Below are positions 25,900-35,144 of a stretch of DNA of 64,000 nt, in pieces. The notes under the pieces are model-generated. The model ran no database searches. It was given only the letters and a program-made list of their open reading frames with translations, and had not been told where the DNA came from. Numbering within the stretch: the stretch's first letter is position 1; the number at the start of each line of letters is the position of its first letter. Source of the stretch: Gallionella sp. (GTDB taxonomy: Bacteria; Pseudomonadota; Gammaproteobacteria; Burkholderiales; Gallionellaceae); the NCBI GenBank assembly GCA_030682375.1, contig JAUXOL010000016.1, positions 473,303-537,302 on the forward strand. Reading direction: 5' to 3'. Position numbers and translations under genes: made by a program.

Positions 25900-26532
25900 T
25901 TACTTCTTGGCGGCAGGCGCAGCAGCTTCGGCTGCCGGCTCGGCAGCAGCGGCTTCAACCGCACCGCGCGGCACTTGCACGGTCGCAACCACGGCTTCGC
26001 CGGTGTGGGTGCCGTGTGCGGCGATTTCCACGCCCGCAGGCAGCTTCAGGTCGGCAACGTGTACGGAATGACCCAGTTCCATCTTGCCCAGATCCACTTC
26101 GATGAAGGCCGGCAGATCCTTAGGCAGGCAGGTGATGTCCAGCTCGTGGATCACGTGGCTGATCTTGCCGCCACCGGTCTTCACGCCCGGTGCGATTTCC
26201 TCGTTCAGGAAGTGCAACGGCACCTTCTTGTGCATCTTGTGCGTCGCGTCGATGCGCTGGAAGTCGATGTGCTGGACTTGCTGACGGAACGGGTGCATCA
26301 CGAAATCGCGCAGCACGACGGTTTCCTTCTTGCCTTCCAGGTTCAGCGACAGCACGGAAGCATGGAACGCCTCGGAACGCAGCTTGTAGTAGATCTCGTT
26401 GTGGTCCAGCTCGAGCATCACGGCATCGCCGGAACCGTAGACAACGCCTGGCACGCGGCCGGCGTTACGCAGACGGCGGCTCGCACCCGTACCTTGCGCC
26501 TTGCGAATTGTTGCATTGATTTCGATAGTCAT
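25900..26532 (-). CDS. rplY: 50S ribosomal protein L25 (long CTC form)
   Basis: The 210-residue protein has the 5S rRNA-binding L25 domain ([38 protein letters not shown]) followed by the extra C-terminal TL5/CTC beta domain, then an Ala/Glu tail ([17 protein letters not shown] type). The long form is usual in betaproteobacteria. It binds 5S rRNA at the central protuberance. It follows prs in the conserved prs-rplY-pth order and has its own terminator. Confidence 0.97.
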   Translation of the reverse strand: MTIEINATIRKAQGTGASRRLRNAGRVPGVVYGSGDAVMLELDHNEIYYKLRSEAFHASVLSLNLEGKKETVVLRDFVMHPFRQQVQHIDFQRIDATHKMHKKVPLHFLNEEIAPGVKTGGGKISHVIHELDITCLPKDLPAFIEVDLGKMELGHSVHVADLKLPAGVEIAAHGTHTGEAVVATVQVPRGAVEAAAAEPAAEAAAPAAKK

Positions 26533-26634
26533 TTCACTTCTCCAAAAAACAGAACCCTCCGCGACCAGAGGGTCCTTACATTGCGGCGATCCCCTTGACC
26601 GTCGCTAATCTCTTACTCGGCAAACGCTGCTTGC

Positions 26635-27585
26635 TTATTCGGCGAACAGGGAGCTTACCGATTCTTCGTTATTGATGCGGCGGATGGTCTCCGCGAGCAG
26701 CTCTGCGGTACTCAGCTGGCGGATGCGCTTGCAATTGCGCGCAGCCTCGTTCAGCGGGATGGTGTCGGTGACCACCAGTTCGTCCAGCGCGGAGTTCTCG
26801 ATGCGCTCGATCGCCGGACCGGACAGCACCGGATGCGTACAGTAAGCCAGCACGCGCGAAGCGCCCTTTTCCTTCAGCGCATTCGCCGCTTCGCACAGCG
26901 TATTCGCGGTATCCACCATGTCGTCCATGATCAGACAGGTGCGCCCGACCACATCGCCGATGATGTTCATCACCTTGGCCACGTTCGGCTTCGGACGGCG
27001 TTTGTCGATGATGGCCAGGTCCGCATCCAGCTCTTTGGCCAGCGCGCGGGCGCGCACCACGCCGCCGACATCCGGCGAAACCACGATCAGGTTCGGATAG
27101 TTGCACTTGCGCACATCGGCCAAGAGAATCGGGCTGGCATAGATGTTGTCCACAGGCACATCGAAGAAGCCCTGGATCTGGTCGGAGTGCAAATCCATCG
27201 TCAGAACGCGGTTCACGCCGGCGCTGGACAACATGTCCGCGACGACTTTCGCGGTGATCGCGACACGTGCGGAACGCGGACGGCGATCCTGGCGCGCATA
27301 ACCGAAATACGGTATCGCAGCGGTGATGCGGCCTGCGGAAGCGCGCTTGAGCGCATCCACCATCACCATCACTTCCATCAGATTGTCGTTGGTCGGTACG
27401 CAGGTAGACTGCAGCACGAACACGTCCTTGCCGCGCACGTTCTCAAGCAACTCCACCATCACTTCGCCATCGGAGAAGCGGCCTACCGTGGCGCGTCCGA
27501 GACTGATATTGAGGTGCTGCGCGACCGCTTCTGCGAGCTTAGGATTGGCATTGCCTGTGAATACCATCAAGCTGTCGTAGGACAC
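26635..27585 (-). CDS. prs: Ribose-phosphate pyrophosphokinase
   Basis: The 316-residue enzyme makes PRPP from ribose 5-phosphate and ATP for nucleotide, histidine and tryptophan synthesis. It has [14 protein letters not shown], the flexible loop [32 protein letters not shown] and the PRPP-binding loop [12 protein letters not shown]. The PRPP loop has N where most relatives, from memory, have G (DTAGTL). The start is GTG with AAGGGG 5 bases upstream. tRNA-Gln and ispE lie just upstream on the same strand, a common betaproteobacterial arrangement. Confidence 0.97.
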   Translation of the reverse strand: MSYDSLMVFTGNANPKLAEAVAQHLNISLGRATVGRFSDGEVMVELLENVRGKDVFVLQSTCVPTNDNLMEVMVMVDALKRASAGRITAAIPYFGYARQDRRPRSARVAITAKVVADMLSSAGVNRVLTMDLHSDQIQGFFDVPVDNIYASPILLADVRKCNYPNLIVVSPDVGGVVRARALAKELDADLAIIDKRRPKPNVAKVMNIIGDVVGRTCLIMDDMVDTANTLCEAANALKEKGASRVLAYCTHPVLSGPAIERIENSALDELVVTDTIPLNEAARNCKRIRQLSTAELLAETIRRINNEESVSSLFAE

Positions 27586-27648
27586 GTCAACCCCTTAATA
27601 GAGACTAGATAAAGGACATGTGCCCAAATGACACATGCCCCAAAAAAC

Positions 27649-27723
27649 TGGCTGGGGAGGTAGGGATCGAACCTACGAATGCCGGAATCAAAATCCGGTG
27701 CCTTACCACTTGGCGACTCCCCA
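27649..27723 (-). tRNA. tRNA-Gln (anticodon TTG)
   Basis: The minus strand gives a 75-base cloverleaf with encoded 3' GCCA. The acceptor TGGGGAG pairs with CTCCCCA, the anticodon stem CCGGA/TCCGG encloses loop TTTTGAT with anticodon TTG, and the T-arm GTAGGTTCGATCCCTAC is canonical. A GTTTTTT run follows the CCA directly, so some transcripts may end here before prs. It lies between ispE and prs in the same direction. Confidence 0.96.
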
Positions 27724-27734
27724 ATGAACTCTTG

Positions 27735-28562
27735 CTACACCCAATCATGCAACGGGTGTTTTTTCAAACCTTGCGCTATCACGCCTCGCATCCCCTCCGG
27801 CAACTGCCTGAGTACCGCTTCCGCCTGACTGCGACTTCCGAACTCTGCGAACACGCATGCTCCCGATCCGGTCATCATCGCCTTGCCGTAATTGCTCAGC
27901 CAGTCAATATGACGAACCACTTCCGGGTAGAGCTTGCACGCCACAAATTGCAGGTCGTTGCGTAGCTGCTGGTTCGAGAGGGCGCGAATTGTGATGGAAA
28001 CCGAATCGCGTGTCAATTCCGGATGCGAAAAAATTTGTGCGGTCGGCACCTGGACCGGCGGAAACAGCACGACATACCAGGCTTCCGGCAACGAATACGC
28101 CTGCAACGCCTCGCCCACGCCTTCGGCAAATGCGTTCTCGCCGAACACGAACACCGGCACATCCGCGCCCAATTGCAGCCCCAGTTGCATCAAGCGCTCG
28201 CGCGACAGGCCCAACGACCACAATCGATTCAGCGCGATCAGCGTAGTCGCCGCATCCGAACTGCCGCCGCCCAGCCCGCCGCCCATCGGGATGCGTTTCT
28301 CGATTGCGATGTCCACGCCCTGCTTGCAGCCGGTCTCGGCCTGCAGCAGGCGCGCGGCGCGCACGCAAAGATCATGCTCTTCCGGCACACCCTCGACGCT
28401 GTTGCTGCGATGCACCTCGCCGTCGTCGCGCAACTCGAAGTGCAGCGTGTCGTGCAGATCGATGAAGCGGAACAATGTCTGCAACAGGTGATAGCCGTCC
28501 GGCCTGCGGCCTACCACATGCAGGAACAGATTGAGTTTGGCCGGTGCAGGGCAAGTCAGCAT
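27735..28562 (-). CDS. ispE: 4-diphosphocytidyl-2-C-methyl-D-erythritol kinase
   Basis: The 275-residue GHMP kinase phosphorylates CDP-methylerythritol in the MEP isoprenoid pathway. It has CPAPAKLNLFLHVVGRRPDG at the start, the ATP loop PMGGGLGGGSSDAAT and the C-terminal MMTGSGACVFAEF. I chose the ATG at 28562 that overlaps the lolB stop (TAATG), since the family fold begins at once (LTCPAPAKLN); a start at 28583 would add seven residues. lolB precedes and tRNA-Gln follows, the usual order. Confidence 0.96.
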   Translation of the reverse strand: MLTCPAPAKLNLFLHVVGRRPDGYHLLQTLFRFIDLHDTLHFELRDDGEVHRSNSVEGVPEEHDLCVRAARLLQAETGCKQGVDIAIEKRIPMGGGLGGGSSDAATTLIALNRLWSLGLSRERLMQLGLQLGADVPVFVFGENAFAEGVGEALQAYSLPEAWYVVLFPPVQVPTAQIFSHPELTRDSVSITIRALSNQQLRNDLQFVACKLYPEVVRHIDWLSNYGKAMMTGSGACVFAEFGSRSQAEAVLRQLPEGMRGVIAQGLKKHPLHDWV

Positions 28563-29128
28563 TACGGTTTTTCCCATTCCCATTCGTCGATCAGCAATTG
28601 CACCTGCAGCTCGTCGCGATTCAACTGCAGGCGCGACGGCAGGCTGTCAGCGGCATCGCCGTCATAGCGCAGATAGCGCACCTCCCAGCCGCCCTGCTGC
28701 AACAGGATGATCCGTCCGAGTTCGTCGCGCTCGATGCGGGCATCGCCGTCCGACGCCCGCCCCAACAGCCATTGGTGCAGGCCGCCCAGCGGCAATTGCC
28801 AGCCCAGCACCTCTTGCATCAGCGACTCTGCGTCTGCCGCCTGGTATCGCTTGCTGCCGTCGTCCAGCGTCGCCCCCTGCGCATCGCGATAAACGCGCGC
28901 GGCGGTCTGCCCCAGCGGCCCTTGCAGCAACAGTTCGTCCGACTCTTGCCGGTGCACCCAGCGCAGCCCGGCGGAATGGCGAGTGCCGTTGTGCTTGATC
29001 GCGACGCGCCCGTTCAGCGCGAACGCCGCGACCTCAAGTTGCGCCGGACGTGCCGTGGGCACGGGCGCACTCGGCAGCAACGCACAACCGCCCAGCAGCA
29101 TCAGCAAAGCCAGCGCAAACAGCCGCAT
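28562..29128 (-). CDS. lolB: Outer-membrane lipoprotein receptor LolB
   Basis: The 188-residue lipoprotein has a short signal ending in the lipobox LLGGC, then a LolB fold with FALNGRVAIKHNGTRHSAGL, LLLQGPLGQTAARVYRD and the later GWQLPLGGLHQWLLGR segment. LolB receives lipoproteins from LolA and inserts them in the outer membrane. The ATG at 29128 overlaps the upstream TPR gene stop (TAATG). A longer reading to 29239 lacks family character. It is coupled to ispE in turn. Confidence 0.92.
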   Translation of the reverse strand: MRLFALALLMLLGGCALLPSAPVPTARPAQLEVAAFALNGRVAIKHNGTRHSAGLRWVHRQESDELLLQGPLGQTAARVYRDAQGATLDDGSKRYQAADAESLMQEVLGWQLPLGGLHQWLLGRASDGDARIERDELGRIILLQQGGWEVRYLRYDGDAADSLPSRLQLNRDELQVQLLIDEWEWEKP

Positions 29129-30858
29129 TATGGCGCCGTGAATTTCTTGATGACCGCCTGCAACTGGGCGCTGTCCGGATGGGACTTGAGGCTGTCCTGC
29201 CAGACTTTCTGCGCCTCGTCCTTGTCGCCGCGCATCCACAGCACCTCGCCCAGATGCGACGCGACCTCGGGATCGGGATTGCCGGCGTAGGCGCGGCGCA
29301 ACATGTTCACGCTGTCGTCCAGCCTGCCGTTGCGGTAATAACCCCAGCCTACGCTATCCATGATCGCCGCATCCTCGGGCGCGAGCTGTAGCGCCTTCTC
29401 CACCAGCGTCAGCGCCTCCGCGATGCGCTCGTTGCGCTCCAGCAGGCTGTAGCCCAATGCGTTATAGGCATGCGCATGATCCGGCTTGAGCTGAATCAGT
29501 TTGCGCAGCAAACGTTCGGCGGCATCGTGCTTGCCGTTCTTGTCCGCCAGCATCGCGGTCTCATAGAGCAGATCCGGATGGTTGGGCAACTTCTCCAGGC
29601 CCTGCTGCAACACCCGGTAGGCATCCGCATGGCGCTGCGCCTCGCGCAGCAACTGCGCCTCGATCAGCACCAGCTGAACGCGCTGCTGGTTGTTGTCGGC
29701 ACGTATCTGTTGCAGGTGCGCGCGCGCCGCCTCCAATCCGTCACGTTTGTTCAGCAGATAGAGAAGACGCAACTGCGCCGCAAAGCGATGCTCGCCGTCC
29801 CTGACCTCGCGGTAATGGGCCATCGCCTCGTCGTCGCTCTCCTTCGCCTCGCTCAGCTGGCCGAGGTAATACTGCACCCGGTCCTGATCCTTCTTGCCCG
29901 CACCCAGCGATTTCCGCAGCTGTTCCTCCGCCCCCTGGAAGTCTTTCAGCTGCAATGAGATCAGCGCGATGGCGAACGCCATGTCGGGATTGTCCGGATT
30001 GTCTTGCGCGAGACGCTGGAACTCCTCGCGTGCCGGCTTGTACTGTTTCTGCTCCAGCAATGCGCGGGCATATTGCAGGCGTATCTCGCGCGCATCCGGA
30101 TGGCTGCCCAGATATTGGCGCAGCGTCTCCAGACCCTGCTGCGGCTCGCTCTTCAGCAGCAACTGCGCTTCCAGCGAGACCGCCACATCCCAGTCTGGCC
30201 GCAGGCTGCGCGCCTGGCGCGCCTCGACCAGCGCCAGGTCGACATCGCCGGCCAGCTGCGCCAGTTGTGCCACCGTCCAGCGCGCCTCCGCCACCTGCGG
30301 GTAGGGCTGCGCCAGATCTCGCAACAGTTTCAGCGCCGCCTGTCTGTCCGGATAAACGACGGCCTGCTGGAACACCTGCATGAACACCGGCCCCGGATTC
30401 GCCCCGGCGGCCTGCAATTGTTTGGCGTACTCCAGCCTGGCTTCTTCCAGCCTGCCGCCGCGCAACAGGATGGAGGACAGCATGCGTCCTGCCACTGCCG
30501 CGCCCGGTTCGACCTCCTGCCATTGCCTGAGCGCATCGATGGCTCGCCCCATCTGCCCGGACTCGACCGCCAGCTGCGCCGCGCGCCGCGCCAGACGCGG
30601 ATCGCGGGTCTTGCGCGCCAGATCTGCGCTTCCCTCCAGCGCCAGCGCCTGATGGCCGCGCTGGCTGGCGATCTCGGTCAGCAGATATTCGTAGAGCAAC
30701 TCGTCGCTGAGTTCGATATTGGGCAGCACCTGCACGGCCTCGACCTGCTGCGGTTCGACAGGAGCGGCGGGCGCTATCTGCCCCGCCTGCTTCGGAGCCT
30801 GGGCGCAAGCGGTCAACAACATACTGCCGACGACGATATATCTGAATGATGAACTCAT
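29128..30858 (-). CDS. TPR-repeat lipoprotein
   Basis: The 576-residue protein has a lipoprotein signal (IVVGSMLLTACAQAP, lipobox LTAC) and then helical TPR repeats through nearly its whole length, for example HAYNALGYSLLERNERIAEAL and AAIMDSVGWGYYRNGRLDDSV. It is predicted to sit on the periplasmic side of the inner or outer membrane as a protein-interaction scaffold. Its genes overlap lolB by TAATG, and similar TPR lipoproteins precede lolB in many betaproteobacteria. A precise role is not known. ATG at 30858 is chosen because the signal peptide starts there. Confidence 0.88.
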   Translation of the reverse strand: MSSSFRYIVVGSMLLTACAQAPKQAGQIAPAAPVEPQQVEAVQVLPNIELSDELLYEYLLTEIASQRGHQALALEGSADLARKTRDPRLARRAAQLAVESGQMGRAIDALRQWQEVEPGAAVAGRMLSSILLRGGRLEEARLEYAKQLQAAGANPGPVFMQVFQQAVVYPDRQAALKLLRDLAQPYPQVAEARWTVAQLAQLAGDVDLALVEARQARSLRPDWDVAVSLEAQLLLKSEPQQGLETLRQYLGSHPDAREIRLQYARALLEQKQYKPAREEFQRLAQDNPDNPDMAFAIALISLQLKDFQGAEEQLRKSLGAGKKDQDRVQYYLGQLSEAKESDDEAMAHYREVRDGEHRFAAQLRLLYLLNKRDGLEAARAHLQQIRADNNQQRVQLVLIEAQLLREAQRHADAYRVLQQGLEKLPNHPDLLYETAMLADKNGKHDAAERLLRKLIQLKPDHAHAYNALGYSLLERNERIAEALTLVEKALQLAPEDAAIMDSVGWGYYRNGRLDDSVNMLRRAYAGNPDPEVASHLGEVLWMRGDKDEAQKVWQDSLKSHPDSAQLQAVIKKFTAP

Positions 30859-30871
30859 GGCGATACTGCTT

Positions 30872-30901
30872 TTGATGCGGGCGCACATATTAGGTTATAT
30901 T
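30872..30901 (+). promoter_or_regulatory. Candidate sigma-70 promoter for the ABC transporter operon
   Basis: TTGATG (30872-30877) and TATATT (30896-30901) are 18 bases apart, reading towards the ABC operon. The TTG start at 30935 lies about 27 bases past the expected start site. It overlaps the 5' side of the divergent TPR gene. Confidence 0.5.
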
Positions 30902-30934
30902 AGCCCGCACCCACAACCACGAACGTTTCCCACC

Positions 30935-31717
30935 TTGTCCGACACCGCTTCCGAGACCACCCTTTCCGCGCGCAAGCTGACGCGCCGCTTCGGCAACCAG
31001 CAGATCATCCACGACGTATCGCTGACATTGCGGCGAGGCGAAGTGCTGGGATTGCTCGGCCACAACGGCGCGGGCAAGAGCACCACGATGCAGATGCTGA
31101 CCGGCTGCCTGCTGCCGGATAGCGGCGACATCGATATCTGCGGCATCGACCTGTTGCGCCAGCCGATCGCGGCGAAACGGCATCTCGGCTATCTGCCCGA
31201 AACCCCTCCGCTATACCGGGAACTCTGCGTAGACGACTATCTGACTTTCGCGGCGCGCCTGCGCGGCATCGACGGAAACAAGGTCGCCGCCGCGCTGGCG
31301 CAAGCCAAACAGCGCTGCGGGCTGGAAGCGGTCGGCGGCAAGATCATCGCGACGCTGTCCAAGGGCTACCAGCAGCGCGTCGGCATCGCCCAGGCCATCG
31401 TCCACGATCCGGCGGTGATCGTGCTGGACGAACCCACCGTCGGGCTGGACCCGGCGCAGATACGCGATATCCGCGCGCTGATCCGGGAACTAGGCGACGG
31501 CAGCAGCGTGATCCTCTCCACCCACCTGCTGGGCGAAGTCGAAAGCCTGTGCGACCGCGTCGAGATCATGCAGAAAGGCCGGCTGATCTACGGCGCCACC
31601 ACCGCGGCGCTGGCGAGCTACGGCGGAGAGCCGGGGCAACTGGAAGAGAACTTCATCCGCATCACCGAGCGCGAGACTGCGGCAAGCGCGGCAACCCTTG
31701 CGGAGAGCGCAAAATGA
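30935..31717 (+). CDS. ABC transporter ATP-binding protein (Gld/CcmA type)
   Basis: The 260-residue ATPase has Walker A GHNGAGKST, signature LSKGYQQRVGIAQAI, Walker B VIVLDEPTVGLDP and the H-loop LSTHLLGEV. It powers the downstream permease. I take TTG at 30935 (SDTASETTLSARKLTRRFG) since the family starts there; upstream codons overlap the divergent gene and do not look coding. No clear ribosome site precedes it. Its stop overlaps the permease ATG. The set (ATPase, permease, membrane-anchored GldG-like protein) matches Gld-type ABC exporters. Confidence 0.92.
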   Translation: MSDTASETTLSARKLTRRFGNQQIIHDVSLTLRRGEVLGLLGHNGAGKSTTMQMLTGCLLPDSGDIDICGIDLLRQPIAAKRHLGYLPETPPLYRELCVDDYLTFAARLRGIDGNKVAAALAQAKQRCGLEAVGGKIIATLSKGYQQRVGIAQAIVHDPAVIVLDEPTVGLDPAQIRDIRALIRELGDGSSVILSTHLLGEVESLCDRVEIMQKGRLIYGATTAALASYGGEPGQLEENFIRITERETAASAATLAESAK

Positions 31718-32457
31718 TCCGACTGATCGCCATGCGCGAACTGCGCAGCCTGTTCACCCTGCCGTCCACCTGGCTTATCTTCGCCGCGCTGCAGTTCGTC
31801 TTCGCCTGGTTCTTCCTGGCCCGGCTGGAAGCCTTCCTCGAGATCCAGCCGCAGCTCGCGCAACTCGCCAATCCGCCCGGCGTGACGGTGACCATCGCCG
31901 CGCCGATGTTCAACACCATCGCACTGCTGCTGATGATGCTGACGCCGATGTACACCATGCGCCTGATCGCCGAGGAGCGCCGCAACCAGACGCTGCCGCT
32001 GCTGCTGTCCGCACCGCTGTCCGAACGCCATGTCGTGCTCGGCAAGTTCCTCGGCATGCTGGCCTTCCTGATCGCGCTGAGCGCCAGCGTGCCGCTGATG
32101 CTCTACAGCCTGGCGCTCGGCACCTCGCTCGACCACGGCCTGATGCTCTCCAATATGCTAGGCCTCCTGCTGCTGACCGCCAGTTTCACAGCCCTGGGAC
32201 TCTATGTCTCCGCGCTGACCGCACAGCCGGTGATCGCCGCGATAGGTGCGCTGGCGGCGCTGGTCGGCCTGTGGCTGGCCGACATCGGCGCGGCTGCGCC
32301 GGACTCGCCCTGGCACGCGATCTCGCCGCTGGGCCGCTTCCAGAATTTCAACGCGGGTTTACTGGACAGCAGCGACGCGCTGTTCTTCGTGCTGTTCACC
32401 GGCGTGTTCCTGCTGCTGACGATACGACGCCTGCATAACAACCGCATCTACGGATGA
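31714..32457 (+). CDS. ABC transporter permease (Gld type)
   Basis: The 247-residue integral membrane protein has six predicted helices and the ABC-2 pattern: an N-terminal coupling helix (LIAMRELRSLFTLPSTW), EERRNQTLPLLLSAPLSE between helices two and three, and a final hydrophobic stretch. EERR.....LL.....PLS is typical of GldF/NosY-like permeases. It overlaps both neighbours by ATGA, so the three products are made together. The substrate is unknown. Confidence 0.9.
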   Translation: MIRLIAMRELRSLFTLPSTWLIFAALQFVFAWFFLARLEAFLEIQPQLAQLANPPGVTVTIAAPMFNTIALLLMMLTPMYTMRLIAEERRNQTLPLLLSAPLSERHVVLGKFLGMLAFLIALSASVPLMLYSLALGTSLDHGLMLSNMLGLLLLTASFTALGLYVSALTAQPVIAAIGALAALVGLWLADIGAAAPDSPWHAISPLGRFQNFNAGLLDSSDALFFVLFTGVFLLLTIRRLHNNRIYG

Positions 32458-33839
32458 GCGCCATGTTCAAGAAACTCTACACCGCTCCTTCATTGCGCAA
32501 CGTCTTGTTCGTGCTGCTGCTGATAGGCATCGCCTCCGGCATCGGCCATCTCGCCTCGCGCTACAAACTGCAGCGCGACATCACGCAGAACGCCAGCAAC
32601 AGCCTGGAGCCGGGCAGCGTGACGGTGCTCAAGCAGATGACCGGCCCGATCACTATCGTCGTCTATGCCACCGAACAGGACGCCCGGCTCGGCGACATCC
32701 GCAAGCTGATCCGCGAATTCGTCTCGCTCTATCAGCGCTACAAGCCCGATCTGAAACTGACGTTCGTTGATCCGGAAAAAGAGCCGGAAAAGGCCCGCGC
32801 CGCCGGCATCCAGCTCAACGGCGAAATGGTCGTCTCCTACGCCGGGCGCAGCGAACACCTGACCCAGCTGAACGAACAGGTGCTCACCGCCGCGCTGCTG
32901 CGTCTGGCGCATACCCGCGACCAGACCGTGATGTATCTGGACGGCCACGGCGAACGCAAGCTCGATGGCGCGGCCAACCACGACTTGGGCGAGTTGTTCG
33001 GTGCCAAGCTGAAACAGAACGGCTTCCGCATCTCCAGCCTGAACCTCGCACTCGCGCAGGAAGTGCCGGACAACGTCGGCGTGCTGGTCGTCACCCAACC
33101 ACAGGTGCCGCTGCTGCCGGGCGAGACCGACAAGCTGCTGCGCTATATCGAGCGCGGCGGCAACCTGCTATGGCTGGTGGATGCCGAACCGCTGCGCGGG
33201 CTGGAGCCGCTCGCGGAAAGACTGGACCTGCTGCTGCCGCCGGGCGTGGTGATCGACCCTTCCGCCGCAGAGATGAACGCGCCTGTGACCTGGTCGCTGG
33301 GCGCGGCCTACCCGCCCCATCCGGTCACGCGCGACTTCAACCTGATCACCGCATTCCCCTCGGCCCGTCCTCTGACAATGAACGAGAGCGAGGAATGGGA
33401 ACACCATGCGCTGCTCGAAGTCGCACCGCGCGGCTGGGTCAGCCGCTATCCGAACCAGAACAAACCGCGCGACGAAAAACTTTTGTCCGGGCACCCGTTC
33501 GATAAACAGCACGACACACCGGGCCCCGTCGTGATCGCCGCCGCGCTGCAGCGCCATATCAATGACCGCGAGCAGCGCATCGTCGTCGTCGGCAGCGGCG
33601 CATTCCTCGCCAACAGCTTTGCCGGAAACGGCGGCAACGTCGATCTCGGCGTGAACATGGTCAACTGGCTGGCCAGCGAGGAACACCTGATCACGCTGCA
33701 GCCTCGCGCCGCGAAAGACAGCGGACTGGTGCTCGACAGAACCCGGCTCACCGCCATCAGCGTGGGCTTCCTGATCGCGCTGCCGCTGCTGTTGGCCGCG
33801 GTCGGCGCGAGGATGTGGTGGAAACGCCGCCGTGCCTGA
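32454..33839 (+). CDS. GldG-like ABC transporter auxiliary protein
   Basis: The 461-residue protein has an N-terminal membrane helix (NVLFVLLLIGIASGIGHLAS), a large periplasmic domain starting with DITQNASNSLEPGSVTVLKQ and IVVYATEQDA, and a C-terminal helix (VGFLIALPLLLAAVGA) before a basic WWKRRRA tail. This matches the GldG/IftA-like family found with Gld permeases; in gliding Bacteroidetes the complex is needed for motility, but elsewhere its role is unclear. It overlaps the permease by ATGA. Its stop directly abuts the palindromic element at 33840. Confidence 0.88.
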   Translation: MSAMFKKLYTAPSLRNVLFVLLLIGIASGIGHLASRYKLQRDITQNASNSLEPGSVTVLKQMTGPITIVVYATEQDARLGDIRKLIREFVSLYQRYKPDLKLTFVDPEKEPEKARAAGIQLNGEMVVSYAGRSEHLTQLNEQVLTAALLRLAHTRDQTVMYLDGHGERKLDGAANHDLGELFGAKLKQNGFRISSLNLALAQEVPDNVGVLVVTQPQVPLLPGETDKLLRYIERGGNLLWLVDAEPLRGLEPLAERLDLLLPPGVVIDPSAAEMNAPVTWSLGAAYPPHPVTRDFNLITAFPSARPLTMNESEEWEHHALLEVAPRGWVSRYPNQNKPRDEKLLSGHPFDKQHDTPGPVVIAAALQRHINDREQRIVVVGSGAFLANSFAGNGGNVDLGVNMVNWLASEEHLITLQPRAAKDSGLVLDRTRLTAISVGFLIALPLLLAAVGARMWWKRRRA

Positions 33840-34103
33840 CAGGCTATTGCAAAACTACTGCGGTGGTCATCTGGTGGAACTACTAGCCATTCCACTAGGC
33901 TGCCAAAATACAGCAGCCAAGTGGCTGGTTATGCGGCGTTGCGCGATGCTGGCTCCGGCATCACGCGCGTTGCGCATGAGCCTATACCGCAACTACGTTG
34001 TCGGAATCCGGGGCCGCGTAGCGGCAAACCTTAAGTACATTCCGGTTCCTGCGCTCCGTGCGCCTTGCAGCTGACCATCCTCGCTACGTTTTTCAAAAGC
34101 CTG
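33840..34103. repeat. Palindromic intergenic element with 16-base terminal inverted repeats
   Basis: Arms CAGGCTATTGCAAAAC (33840-33855) and GTTTTTCAAAAGCCTG (34088-34103) are inverted copies with two mismatches, and complementarity continues inward (GTGGTC against GACCATC). The 264-base element fills the gap between the GldG-like gene and mutM and holds no convincing gene. It looks like a MITE-like hairpin element of a type often seen between betaproteobacterial genes. An apparent 80-codon frame inside is not supported. Confidence 0.6.
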
Positions 34104-34137
34104 TAAATGAAAGATAAAGTTCATTTCACGACCAACC

Positions 34138-34953
34138 ATGCCTGAGTTACCTGAAGTAGAAACCACCCGTCGCGGACTGGAGCCGCATCTGGTCGGCGCG
34201 ACCGTCGCGGATGTCGTCATCCGCCATCCGCAGCTGCGCTGGCCTATTCCTGCCGATCTGCCGCAACTGCTGCGCGGCCAGACCATCCGCACGCTGCGCC
34301 GACGCGCCAAATACCTGCTGGCCGGATTCGATCACGGCACACTGATCCTGCATCTGGGCATGTCCGGCAGCCTGCGCATCCTGCCCGCAAAGACGCTGCC
34401 GGAGAAGCACGACCACTTCGACCTGGTGCTGGGCAACGGCCAGCTGATGCGGCTGCGCGATCCGCGCCGCTTCGGCGCGGTGCTGTGGCACGAGGGCGAT
34501 ATTTCCGATCACCCGCTGCTCGCCTCGCTCGGCCCGGAACCGCTGGAAGAAAACTTCGACGCGGCATACCTGTATCGAGCCACACGTAAAAAAACGGCCG
34601 CGATCAAACTGGTCATCATGGACAACCATGTAGTGGTCGGCGTCGGCAACATCTACGCGAACGAAGCGCTGTTCCGCACCGGCATCAAGCCGCAACTCGC
34701 GGCAGGCAAGCTGAGCCGAGAACGCTGCACCCGACTGGCCGAAGAAATACGCGCGACACTGCAGGAAGCCATCGCCAAGGGCGGCAGCACGCTACGCGAT
34801 TTCGTCAACAGCGACGGCAAGCCCGGCTACTTCCAGCAGCACTACTGGGCATACGGCCGTGCGGGCGAGCCCTGCCGACGTTGCGGCACTCCCATCAGGC
34901 AGATCAAACAAGGACAACGTTCCAGCTTCTACTGCCCTGCCTGCCAACGCTAG
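34138..34953 (+). CDS. mutM: Formamidopyrimidine-DNA glycosylase (Fpg)
   Basis: The 271-residue repair enzyme removes 8-oxoguanine and formamidopyrimidines. It begins [13 protein letters not shown], with catalytic P1 and E2 after removal of Met, has the conserved K in GMSGSLRI context, the HHH-like region [12 protein letters not shown], and a C-terminal zinc finger [20 protein letters not shown] with CPAC. The zinc ligands are complete. The gene stands alone between the palindromic element and rhlE. Confidence 0.97.
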   Translation: MPELPEVETTRRGLEPHLVGATVADVVIRHPQLRWPIPADLPQLLRGQTIRTLRRRAKYLLAGFDHGTLILHLGMSGSLRILPAKTLPEKHDHFDLVLGNGQLMRLRDPRRFGAVLWHEGDISDHPLLASLGPEPLEENFDAAYLYRATRKKTAAIKLVIMDNHVVVGVGNIYANEALFRTGIKPQLAAGKLSRERCTRLAEEIRATLQEAIAKGGSTLRDFVNSDGKPGYFQQHYWAYGRAGEPCRRCGTPIRQIKQGQRSSFYCPACQR

Positions 34954-35005
34954 CGCCCGATCGCCCGAGTCAAGTCGCCCCGTCATACCGGCACCCGAGT
35001 TCGGG

Positions 35006-35011
35006 TATAAT
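35006..35011 (+). promoter_or_regulatory. Candidate -10 element for rhlE
   Basis: TATAAT lies at 35006-35011, about 134 bases before the rhlE start; the -35 region is poor. The leader carries a hairpin (CCGTTCC...GGAACGG, 35105-35121) just before the ribosome site, which could control translation. Confidence 0.4.
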
Positions 35012-35144
35012 GCGATCCGCCCGGCGCCCAACCAATCTGCGCTGCGGCCTTTTCACTCCACTCCAGATCGTTTCGATCCCTTAATTCGTCTGCCCCGATT
35101 GGTGCCGTTCCGCTGGAACGGCAGGCCGCCGCAGGAGTTTTGTT

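Noticed and set aside
33832..34074. 80-codon frame in the GldG-like/mutM gap
   Set aside because: It lies inside a palindromic element and has no coding character.
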